DNA of 64,000 bases, taken from NCBI GenBank assembly GCA_964490705.1, contig CAZBCG010000014.1, positions 1 through 64,000 on the forward strand. Direction: 5' to 3'. A program made the translations under genes and the position numbers. The notes beneath the pieces were generated by a model, which saw nothing but the letters and a program-made list of their open reading frames with translations, was not told where the DNA came from and ran no database searches. Positions 53,326-60,236 of this stretch are shown piece by piece. Source of the DNA: Fodinibius sp964490705. Lineage in GTDB: Bacteria; Bacteroidota; Rhodothermia; Balneolales; Balneolaceae. How positions within the stretch are numbered: position 1 is the stretch's first letter; each line of letters opens with the position of its first letter.

Positions 53326-53744
53326 ACGCTGATCACTTTGACAGGCTCAAAAAATTAGAGGGAAACTGGGAGGGCGTGAAGCCTGATGGCCAAGCTGTGG
53401 AAGTAACTTACAAGGTAATGTCCGACGGATCGGTCTTGGTAGAAACGCTTAAACTTGCCGGTGAGCCTAATATGGTGACGGTGTATCACAAGAATGGCAA
53501 TAAGCTGATGATGACGCATTACTGCTCGGCGGGCAATCAGCCTCGAATGCAGGCATCAATATTGGATGACGGAAACCTGGGTTTCCAACTTCTTGATGTC
53601 ACCAACTTAAAAGATAAATCCGAAGGACACATGAAAAAACTGAAGGTGGTTTTTGTGGATGATAATCACTTTAACCAAGTGTGGACTTGGAGCGAAAAAG
53701 GAAAAATGATGGCGAACACCTTTACCTTTGAACGAAAAACGTAA
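53310..53744 (+). CDS. Secreted DUF-type protein, body of a frameshifted gene
   Basis: Residues after TTG at 53310 form a small beta-rich domain, about 144 residues: LEGNWEGVKPDG, VETLKLAGEPNMVTVYHKNG and LMMTHYCSAGNQPRM, a pattern common in secreted proteins of unknown function from Bacteroidota and Proteobacteria. The TTG has no ribosome site; the real start is probably the ATG at 53248 with a one-base loss in between. Whether this is a sequencing error, a real mutation or slippage cannot be told. Follows the ArsR-SRPBCC pair by 72 bases. Convergent with the SPFH genes. Confidence 0.6.
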   Translation: MAQSMNADHFDRLKKLEGNWEGVKPDGQAVEVTYKVMSDGSVLVETLKLAGEPNMVTVYHKNGNKLMMTHYCSAGNQPRMQASILDDGNLGFQLLDVTNLKDKSEGHMKKLKVVFVDDNHFNQVWTWSEKGKMMANTFTFERKT

Positions 53745-53787
53745 AATTTCATCCGGATTGTTTTCGAAGCCGGATGAGTTAGAAAAC

Positions 53788-53822
53788 AAAAAGCCCAATC
53801 AACCGAATGATTGGGCTTTTTA
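53788..53822. terminator. Bidirectional terminator
   Basis: AAAAAGCCCAATC and GATTGGGCTTTTT form a 13-base stem with an 8-base loop between convergent genes; T runs appear on either strand. Confidence 0.9.
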
Positions 53823-53845
53823 ATGTTGCTATTACTGATTTGGAA

Positions 53846-54793
53846 TTACTCTTCGTTTTCATCTACTTCGGGCACAATCGAAATCTTGTCCAGTGAGAGC
53901 CCCTTCATGATGTGATCGTAGTTGGTGATATCCTTGGGGATAATCACATCGTTTTGATTGGTAGCCAATTTCGAAAGTTGGCCGATATACCGCTCTGCAA
54001 GACGCATTTGCATTGCCTCTTTGCCTTTTTCCTGGCTCAGGGCGTCGGCAATTTCTTCAATCGAAACGGCCGTGGCTTCGGCCAGTGATTCAATCTCTTC
54101 GGCAACGCCTTCAGCCTCATTAATTTGCCGCTGCATTTCACCTTCCGACATGTTGATAATTTCTTCTTTTTCCCCTTCAGCATCATTAATCGTGGACTGC
54201 ATGATTCCTTCCGAGCGGGCAATGGTGGCACGTCGCTCGCGTTCGGCCGTCATCTGCCGCTCCATTGCATTCTGGATGGTCTTGGGCGTATAGATGTTTT
54301 TGATCTCATACCGAAGCACGCGAATGCCCCAGGCCTGCTCCATCTCGCTAAGCACATCCACAACTTCTTTATTGATGATCGCTCGGTCCTCAAAAGTATC
54401 ATCGAGATTCATGGTACCGATGATGGAACGCGTGGTTGTTTGAGCCAGCTGCACCGCCGCAAATCGATAGTCGGTAACGCCGTAGCTGGCATTCACCGGA
54501 TCGATGACGGCCAGATAGATGACGCCATCGACTTCTACTTTGACGTTATCTTTGGTAAAGCACTCCTGCGGCTGTACTTCGATGGTTTCCTCGCGGAGGT
54601 CTTGCTTGTACTTTACACGATCGAAAAAGGGAACAAGTGCGTGAAAGCCGGGCCCCAGCGTTTTGTGATAGTTGCCGAGCCGTTCAACAATATATGCCTT
54701 TTGGGTAGGCACCAGCTGAATGGATTGAATGAATTTGAAAAGAACGTAAATGCTTAAAAGTCCGAGTACAATTTGGCTGATGAGTTCTATCAT
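53846..54793 (-). CDS. SPFH/Band 7 protein (QmcA/stomatin-like), second copy
   Basis: A 315-residue membrane-anchored SPFH protein. One N-terminal helix, then AYIVERLGNYHKTLGPGFHALVPFFDRV and DVLSEMEQAWGIRVLRYEIKNI, and a coiled-coil tail rich in Glu/Ala/Arg. Such proteins form rings or cages on membranes and often partner with NfeD proteins. It overlaps the upstream SPFH paralogue by 4 bases, so the two are translated together and may form hetero-oligomers. Confidence 0.92.
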   Translation of the reverse strand: MIELISQIVLGLLSIYVLFKFIQSIQLVPTQKAYIVERLGNYHKTLGPGFHALVPFFDRVKYKQDLREETIEVQPQECFTKDNVKVEVDGVIYLAVIDPVNASYGVTDYRFAAVQLAQTTTRSIIGTMNLDDTFEDRAIINKEVVDVLSEMEQAWGIRVLRYEIKNIYTPKTIQNAMERQMTAERERRATIARSEGIMQSTINDAEGEKEEIINMSEGEMQRQINEAEGVAEEIESLAEATAVSIEEIADALSQEKGKEAMQMRLAERYIGQLSKLATNQNDVIIPKDITNYDHIMKGLSLDKISIVPEVDENEE

Positions 54794-55734
54794 TGTTGTC
54801 CTCCCTTAGCGTTTGAAGTGGCAGATGACGGGGTATGGTCGCTCACTTTGTCAACCCCCTCGAAAAATGTCTTTAAATTTGCAGTTTCAGTGGGCAACAC
54901 CGATACGTTGGTTTTTTCGATCACATTACCCAACTGGTCGATAAACTGTTCAATCAGCTTGGTTTTAACAGCCAGGTCGCCGCCGGGTTTGGCAATAGCT
55001 TCCGACACCCGCTTGATGCCTTTGGAGGTGGCTTTGGCAATGAGTTCAATTTCTTTTGCCTTGCCTTTGGCCTCGTTGATGCGTTTCTGTCGCTGTGCTT
55101 CCGAGAGTAAGATGGCTTCCTGACGTTCACCCTGCGATTCGTTAATCTTGTAATCCCGGGTACCCGTTGATTTGGTAATTTCGGCGCGCTTGTCGCGTTC
55201 GGCCTCCATCTGTTTTTCAAGGGTATTAATCAGATTGTCAGAGGGACGAATGTTGCGGATTTCGTACCGCAGTACTTTAATGCCCCAGGGATCAGAGGCC
55301 TTGTCGATTTCGCGGACGATGTTCTCGTTCATCTGCTCGCGCTCAGAGAAAGTATCATCGAGCGTAATTTTTCCGATCTCGCTACGCATGGTTGTCTGTG
55401 CCAGGTTGATGGCGGCCAGCTTATAATTACCGATTCCATAACTGGCTTTGTAGGAGTCCATCACTTTTACATAGACCAGCCCGTCCACTTCCACCTCAAT
55501 ATTGTCTTTGGTGATACAGGTTTGACTAGGCACGTCGATAACTTGCTCACGCATTTCCTGGCTGTAGGCCGGACGATCCACAAAGGGAATTAAGAAGTGA
55601 AGTCCTGGTTTGAGTGTTTTAATGTATTTTCCGAGGCGTTCTTGGATAACCTCTTCGCGCATCTCTACGATGATAAAGACCTTCGTAAAGATGAAGACGC
55701 CAAGAGCGATTAAAATGAGTATTGTCGTCCACAT
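54790..55734 (-). CDS. SPFH/Band 7 protein, first copy
   Basis: A 314-residue paralogue of the downstream protein: N-terminal helix (TILILIALGVFIFTKVFIIV), EERLGKYIKTLKPGLHFLIPFVDRP-like Band 7 core, EIDKASDPWGIKVLRYEIRNI, then a coiled-coil region (EAQRQKRINEAKGKAKEIE). Together with its partner and NfeD, encoded 174 bases upstream, it probably forms a membrane microdomain complex. Confidence 0.92.
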   Translation of the reverse strand: MWTTILILIALGVFIFTKVFIIVEMREEVIQERLGKYIKTLKPGLHFLIPFVDRPAYSQEMREQVIDVPSQTCITKDNIEVEVDGLVYVKVMDSYKASYGIGNYKLAAINLAQTTMRSEIGKITLDDTFSEREQMNENIVREIDKASDPWGIKVLRYEIRNIRPSDNLINTLEKQMEAERDKRAEITKSTGTRDYKINESQGERQEAILLSEAQRQKRINEAKGKAKEIELIAKATSKGIKRVSEAIAKPGGDLAVKTKLIEQFIDQLGNVIEKTNVSVLPTETANLKTFFEGVDKVSDHTPSSATSNAKGGQQ

Positions 55735-55772
55735 GATGGTAATATTTTAAGTTAGTATAAAAACTTGAATTT

Positions 55773-55895
55773 AAATCTCCCCTTGAGGGGAGAGTCGCAT
55801 CGCGGGAGGAGTGTTTATAAATATTAAACGTACACCTCCTGAGTCAATCCGAAGATTTTCGGGATTGACTCACCCTCCTCAAGGAGAGATGAAGT
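55773..55895. repeat. Composite palindromic intergenic repeat
   Basis: CTCCCCTTGAGGGGAG hairpin, then GGGAGGAGTGTTTA with a loose inverted match, then a perfect 10-base inverted repeat GAGTCAATCC (55841-55850) and GGATTGACTC (55862-55871), ending CCTCCTCAAGGAGAG. A shorter relative is at 52211-52300. It lies between nfeD and the SPFH genes. Confidence 0.65.
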
Positions 55896-55908
55896 TTCGT
55901 TTGCTCTT

Positions 55909-56373
55909 TTAATCTTCAATTTCATCAACAGGTTCGACAATCCAGGTGACGTTATCGCGGTAACGAATTTTAGCCTTCGATCCGGCCGGGATTTCACCGC
56001 CCAGCGTTTTGGCCTGCCACGATATCCCCTGAAAGCGAACGCGCCCGGAGTTATCATCGGCATTGACGGGTTCAATCACATCCACCACCTGATCCATGGC
56101 TTCCACATCTTCGTTGGCTAGTTTATAGCTACTTTCGCCGCCCCAGTATTTTATCAATATGGGCCGCATGGCAAGGATAAGTGCAACCGAAGTGAAAAGC
56201 CAAGTAATTATTGAAGTAATGGGATCTACCAAAATCCCAAACCAGCGCAACGCCCCGACCAACAAGCCGCTTACGCCCAGGAAAAAAGACACCCCTCCGG
56301 GAATGAGCGTCTCAATAATCATGAGCACAATACCCCCGATGAAGAAAATCATCGTTAACGTTTCGCCATCCAT
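55909..56373 (-). CDS. NfeD family membrane protein
   Basis: A 154-residue protein with two to three N-terminal membrane helices (IFFIGGIVLMIIETLIPGGV) and a C-terminal OB-fold (GRVRFQGISWQAKTLGGEIPAG). This is the short NfeD form without a protease domain, typical of genes paired with SPFH proteins. It probably stabilises or regulates the SPFH complex. Confidence 0.92.
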   Translation of the reverse strand: MDGETLTMIFFIGGIVLMIIETLIPGGVSFFLGVSGLLVGALRWFGILVDPITSIITWLFTSVALILAMRPILIKYWGGESSYKLANEDVEAMDQVVDVIEPVNADDNSGRVRFQGISWQAKTLGGEIPAGSKAKIRYRDNVTWIVEPVDEIED

Positions 56374-56606
56374 CGCAAATAGTTTTTAATGTTGAGTTGT
56401 TTCTCGAATTATAGATAAAATTTTGAATAGCGCAAACCTTATGTCTTCTATTAGTTTCACCAAGTGTTAGCAAATCTTAATGAAACAAGATGAAATAGTT
56501 TCGGTATTCCATTAGTTGTCTCGATCTTGTAACACTTGGGGGTTTAATTACTCTTGAAATCCCAAGATATTAAGTGACATTATTTAACTGATTGTTATTT
56601 CGCTGT

Positions 56607-56969
56607 ATGCAAACAAAGAAAGTATTGATTGTAGAAGACGAGTTAATTATCTCTTTACTTATCGAGCGGATGGTCAACAATCTCGGTCATCAGGTAATCG
56701 AAAAAGTGAGTTCAGGTGAGGCAGCTATCAAGGCTTCACGGCAATATGATATCGATATCATTTTGATGGACATTCGCTTGCAAGGCGAAATCGACGGCAT
56801 CGAAGCGATGGAAAAGATCCGTGAACAGCAAGATATACCGGTTATTTATATCTCCGGCAATACTGACAAACTCCATCAAGACCAAATTGATTCCAGCGAT
56901 TATATTGATTTTTTGTCGAAACCAATCACTTTCTCAGAGTTGAGTCGTTCCTTTAATGTAGCCTCGTAA
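56607..56969 (+). CDS. Single-domain response regulator
   Basis: A 120-residue receiver alone: VLIVEDELII with the acidic pair, phosphoacceptor Asp55 in IILMDIRL, a conserved Ser in IYISGN and Lys105 in FLSKPI. It has no output domain, so it acts as a phosphorelay intermediate or on a protein partner. The open frame begins with a TTG five codons earlier; the ATG at 56607 is preferred. HisKA_2 kinases, like that at 3615-5402, often use such receivers. Confidence 0.9.
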   Translation: MQTKKVLIVEDELIISLLIERMVNNLGHQVIEKVSSGEAAIKASRQYDIDIILMDIRLQGEIDGIEAMEKIREQQDIPVIYISGNTDKLHQDQIDSSDYIDFLSKPITFSELSRSFNVAS

Positions 56970-57048
56970 GCTCACCCCCAAGGTGAATCTTTTTGGCTTG
57001 ATAGGCGTATAGTATATATTCGGATTAAGAACAAAAATCGAGTATGCT

Positions 57049-57762
57049 ATGGCTGCAAAGTTTCAACGACTTAAAGAAGAACTAAAATCTCTGGAACAAG
57101 GCGAAATTTTATCCAAGTCCATTGTAAAAAAGAGTCGGTCGAATGGACTTTTCCAATCCGGGTTATCGTCTCCGTCTTGGCTTAAAAAAATTCTTTTTGC
57201 TGGATTTTTGGGCAGCTTTCTGCTATATGCGGGAATCAATTATATCGGTTCTGGTAATTCATCTACGGTGAGTGATACCGTTACGGCTGTTCAGAATTGG
57301 GCGAACCAACCCGACGAAGAACTGCTCGAAGGTATGGGCACTTGGATGGAAGAGATGGGCTATACTGATTTAACCCGCGAAGATCTGATTGAGCTCCGCC
57401 AGCAAGGGGTAACGGCAACATTCACATCCCGTATGCGCGACTTGGGCTATTCCGATCTTACGCTTGACGAGGTGGTGCGTCTCAGCCAGAATGATGTATC
57501 CTCGACTTTTGCCGCAATGATGAAAGAACTGGGATACGACCTTACGATTGATGATCTGGTAGAACTTCGTCAACATGATGTGACAGCATACTATACCAGC
57601 AACCTACACGATCTGGGCTATACTGATATCACCAAAGAAGAACTCATCCGTCTTAAGGATACAGGGGTAACAACCTCCGAAGCCGAAGCATTAATCGAAG
57701 AACAGGGCGGAGAACTTCCTTCTATAGAACAGCTGATTCGATATCATATCAGCAACCAGTAG
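57049..57762 (+). CDS. Membrane-anchored protein with four 28-residue repeats
   Basis: A 237-residue protein. One membrane helix at about 45-65 (KILFAGFLGSFLLYAGINYI), a short linker, then from residue 104 four units of about 28 residues starting GYTDLT, GYSDLT, GYDLT and GYTDIT and containing the common core DLIELRQQGVT. Similar GY-x-D-L-T/S repeats occur in the extracytoplasmic parts of M56 (BlaR1-like) peptidases and anti-sigma-linked proteins; here they stand without a peptidase. Each unit probably forms a helical hairpin for protein binding. Function unknown. Confidence 0.75.
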   Translation: MAAKFQRLKEELKSLEQGEILSKSIVKKSRSNGLFQSGLSSPSWLKKILFAGFLGSFLLYAGINYIGSGNSSTVSDTVTAVQNWANQPDEELLEGMGTWMEEMGYTDLTREDLIELRQQGVTATFTSRMRDLGYSDLTLDEVVRLSQNDVSSTFAAMMKELGYDLTIDDLVELRQHDVTAYYTSNLHDLGYTDITKEELIRLKDTGVTTSEAEALIEEQGGELPSIEQLIRYHISNQ

Positions 57763-57828
57763 TGGCTGGAACAATTTGAAATGTTTGTTATTACAAGGGG
57801 ATGTACTTCAATAACAAACATTTTTCTT

Positions 57829-58410
57829 ATGAAAAAGCTACTACTATTTCCTCTATTTGCATTCCTACTTGCTCCCTTTACAACAACACAAGCACAAAGT
57901 ACGGATGCGGCCATCAAAAATACGATTGGCATTGGTCCCAGGCTGGGATATTACAAAGCCAATAATGCCGACGAAGGCAATTTTTACTTTGGTGCGCAAT
58001 CTCGTATCCGTATGGGATCGGCCTTTGGTCTGGAAGGATCTATTGAATATCGTGCGGGACAAGAATACAACGTAGCGCCGAATCAAACAGTAACAGCCCA
58101 ATTTGTGCCTGTCACTGGTTCAGCATTGTTGTTTTTGCCGGTTAGCAAAAATATTGCTCCATATGGAGTTGCCGGTTTAGGAGCTTATTATACAATCTAT
58201 GACTATGAAGGTACTTTTAGCAATGAAAATGATGATGAGTTTAATTTAGGTTATCACTTAGGATTTGGTGTTGAGTTCCCCTTGAGCTCAAATGCTGCAT
58301 TGAACTTTGATTATCGTTACCTGTTCTTAAATTCTGATACCAATGAACAGGATTTTAGCGGTGAGTACAGCGGCAATACTTTTACTGCTGGATTGATGTT
58401 TTATCTCTAA
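57829..58410 (+). CDS. Small outer-membrane beta-barrel protein
   Basis: A 193-residue exported protein. A signal peptide ends TTQAQ, then eight or so amphipathic strands with aromatic girdles (GPRLGYYKANNADEG, GSIEYRAGQEYN, APYGVAGLGAYYTIYD, LNFDYRYLFLN) and a terminal aromatic-Leu end (GLMFYL). OmpA/OmpW-like 8-strand barrels have this size. The frame opens 16 codons earlier, but the chosen ATG precedes the signal peptide. It follows the repeat protein by 66 bases. Confidence 0.85.
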   Translation: MKKLLLFPLFAFLLAPFTTTQAQSTDAAIKNTIGIGPRLGYYKANNADEGNFYFGAQSRIRMGSAFGLEGSIEYRAGQEYNVAPNQTVTAQFVPVTGSALLFLPVSKNIAPYGVAGLGAYYTIYDYEGTFSNENDDEFNLGYHLGFGVEFPLSSNAALNFDYRYLFLNSDTNEQDFSGEYSGNTFTAGLMFYL

Positions 58411-58436
58411 GCCGGAGCGTCTTAAAACTGATGATT

Positions 58437-58472
58437 AAGAGCCTGCCAATGAATGGTGGGCTCTTACTTTTT
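58437..58472 (+). terminator. Terminator after the small barrel gene
   Basis: AAGAGCC(T)GCCA and TGG(T)GGGCTCTT arms are followed by a T-rich run. Confidence 0.7.
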
Positions 58473-58527
58473 GGGTGAATTTTAGGCAATTTGACCTTGT
58501 TTATTTGGCAGAACATTTACAAATTCA

Positions 58528-59499
58528 ATGCCATTTAAACTAGATCTAAATAAAGATTTTTACGCCGCATTTATGCCTGAGATTAAGCTTCCTGAGGTAG
58601 AATTAAATATCTATACGCCCAGAGATCCTGTTGAGGTGCCCGTCGTAGAAAACAGGATATGCACAAAAGAGAGCAGCCCCAACTATGTGCGTCATGTTAC
58701 CTTTGATATTGCCGGCACTGATCTTGAGGGACATGTGCGTGTTGGGCAGTCGATCGGTATTTTGCCGCCGGGGAAAGATGAGAATGGTCGAGATCATAAG
58801 CTACGACTCTATTCTGTAGCTTCACCCACCGAGGGAGAGGACGGGAAGTCCAACTTGGTATCAACTACGGTTAAGCGAACGATTGAAGAGTTGGAAGACA
58901 ATCGTCTTTATCTGGGAGTTTGTTCAAATTATCTGGCAGACCTCAAACCCGGAGATAAAGTAAAAATGACCGGACCCAGCGGACGGCGTTTTCTGCTTCC
59001 CGAAAATGCCCAGGACTTTAATTACGTCTTCTTTGCAACGGGAACGGGTATTGCCCCATATCGCGGCATGATCAAAGAGTTGTTGGATGCCGGCTTTGAA
59101 AATGAAATTGTTCTTGTGTTCGGTTGTGCATACCGCACCGATCTGCTTTATGCTGATCTGTTTGAACCTCTGGATGAGGAGTATGATAACTTTCATTATT
59201 TACCGCATGTTTCGCGCGAATCCCGTCGTCATGACGGATCCAAAAAATATGTACAAACTTGTTTATGGGATGAAGCCGAACTGCTCGATCCGCTGCTTGA
59301 GAAAGATAATACCTTAATGTATATCTGTGGACTCAAAGGAATGGAAAGTGGTATTTATACGGCACTGGGCAAAAAAGAACTCAATCAATATTTGGATATC
59401 CGAGAACCTGCGGCCGGTAAACTCCCATCAGAGTGGGATGAAAAAGACCTTAAACGATACGTCAAGCCTTCGTCGCGAACGTTCGTAGAAGTTTATTAA
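58528..59499 (+). CDS. Ferredoxin--NADP+ reductase (plant-type FNR-like)
   Basis: A flavoprotein of 323 residues that moves electrons between NADPH and ferredoxin-like partners. LRLYSVAS is the FAD-binding motif, GVCSNYLADLKPGDKV and GPSGRRFLLP belong to the FAD domain, and ATGTGIAPYRGM is the NADP motif. The chain ends in Tyr (FVEVY), which in plant-type FNRs stacks on the flavin. No ferredoxin gene adjoins it. Its stop overlaps that of the convergent DUF502 gene. Confidence 0.9.
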   Translation: MPFKLDLNKDFYAAFMPEIKLPEVELNIYTPRDPVEVPVVENRICTKESSPNYVRHVTFDIAGTDLEGHVRVGQSIGILPPGKDENGRDHKLRLYSVASPTEGEDGKSNLVSTTVKRTIEELEDNRLYLGVCSNYLADLKPGDKVKMTGPSGRRFLLPENAQDFNYVFFATGTGIAPYRGMIKELLDAGFENEIVLVFGCAYRTDLLYADLFEPLDEEYDNFHYLPHVSRESRRHDGSKKYVQTCLWDEAELLDPLLEKDNTLMYICGLKGMESGIYTALGKKELNQYLDIREPAAGKLPSEWDEKDLKRYVKPSSRTFVEVY

Positions 59500-60071
59500 G
59501 GATTCTTCTTAATATTCGTAACACCACCCGATACAATATACTTCATTACATCTGTCGAGTTTAAGTCCAGCGGACGAACGTGATCAGAAGGAACAATGAA
59601 CAGGTTGCCAGAAAAGTTATATGAGTGGGGACAATAAACAGCGACCATATCATCTATCCCCAGTTGCGTTAAATCTTTTTGCGTTACAAACCCCATCCGG
59701 TGTATCTCCGCTGTTCCCAATCGAACGAGTACAGGCTTATTGAAGCGTTTTTTATCGCCTACAAAAGCTTCCGTGAGTTCTTTAAGGGAAGTATAAATAA
59801 TTTTTATGATGGGGACTCGCTGCAGAAAATTCTCAAAATAAATAATAATGGGACGAGTAAAGGCCCTCGAAAATATAACCCCAATCATCGTTACAACAAC
59901 AAATACGGTCAAAAGTCCCAACCCGGGAATGTCGATCTGCAACCAGTCATACAGCAGATCATTAAACACATTATTCAACCAGCGAACACTGATATAAATA
60001 ATATATACGGTTGCAGTAATTGGAAATAGAAGCAGAAGACCCCGTAAGAAATGATTGAAAATAGCACGCAT
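59496..60071 (-). CDS. DUF502 membrane protein
   Basis: A 191-residue protein with two N-terminal membrane helices (GLLLLFPITATVYIIYI and PGLGLLTVFVVVTMIGVIFS) followed by RVPIIKIIYTSLKELTEAF and the soluble FVTQKDLTQLGIDDMVAVYCPHSYNFSGNLFIVP block that defines DUF502. The function is unknown. It ends against FNR and starts away from alaS. Confidence 0.9.
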   Translation of the reverse strand: MRAIFNHFLRGLLLLFPITATVYIIYISVRWLNNVFNDLLYDWLQIDIPGLGLLTVFVVVTMIGVIFSRAFTRPIIIYFENFLQRVPIIKIIYTSLKELTEAFVGDKKRFNKPVLVRLGTAEIHRMGFVTQKDLTQLGIDDMVAVYCPHSYNFSGNLFIVPSDHVRPLDLNSTDVMKYIVSGGVTNIKKNP

Positions 60072-60236
60072 AGCAGTACGATATATTTTAGATGGATATG
60101 TTGATCAATATATAAAAGAGAGGCATTAGAGAATTAGATGCAAGCAGAAATAGAAACTGCTTTTTAAGGTGAGTTGATCGCTAATTTTTACTATTTTCAA
60201 CGGTCTGAAGAATCTACAATCTTAGAATAAAATTTA

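Noticed and set aside
54125..54757. 210-codon open frame opposite an SPFH gene
   Set aside because: The minus-strand SPFH gene is clear, with membrane helix and coiled coil; this frame has no recognisable domain.
57358..57740. Direct DNA repeats as a mobile or CRISPR-like array
   Set aside because: The periodicity is at protein level inside one reading frame; DNA identity between units is low.
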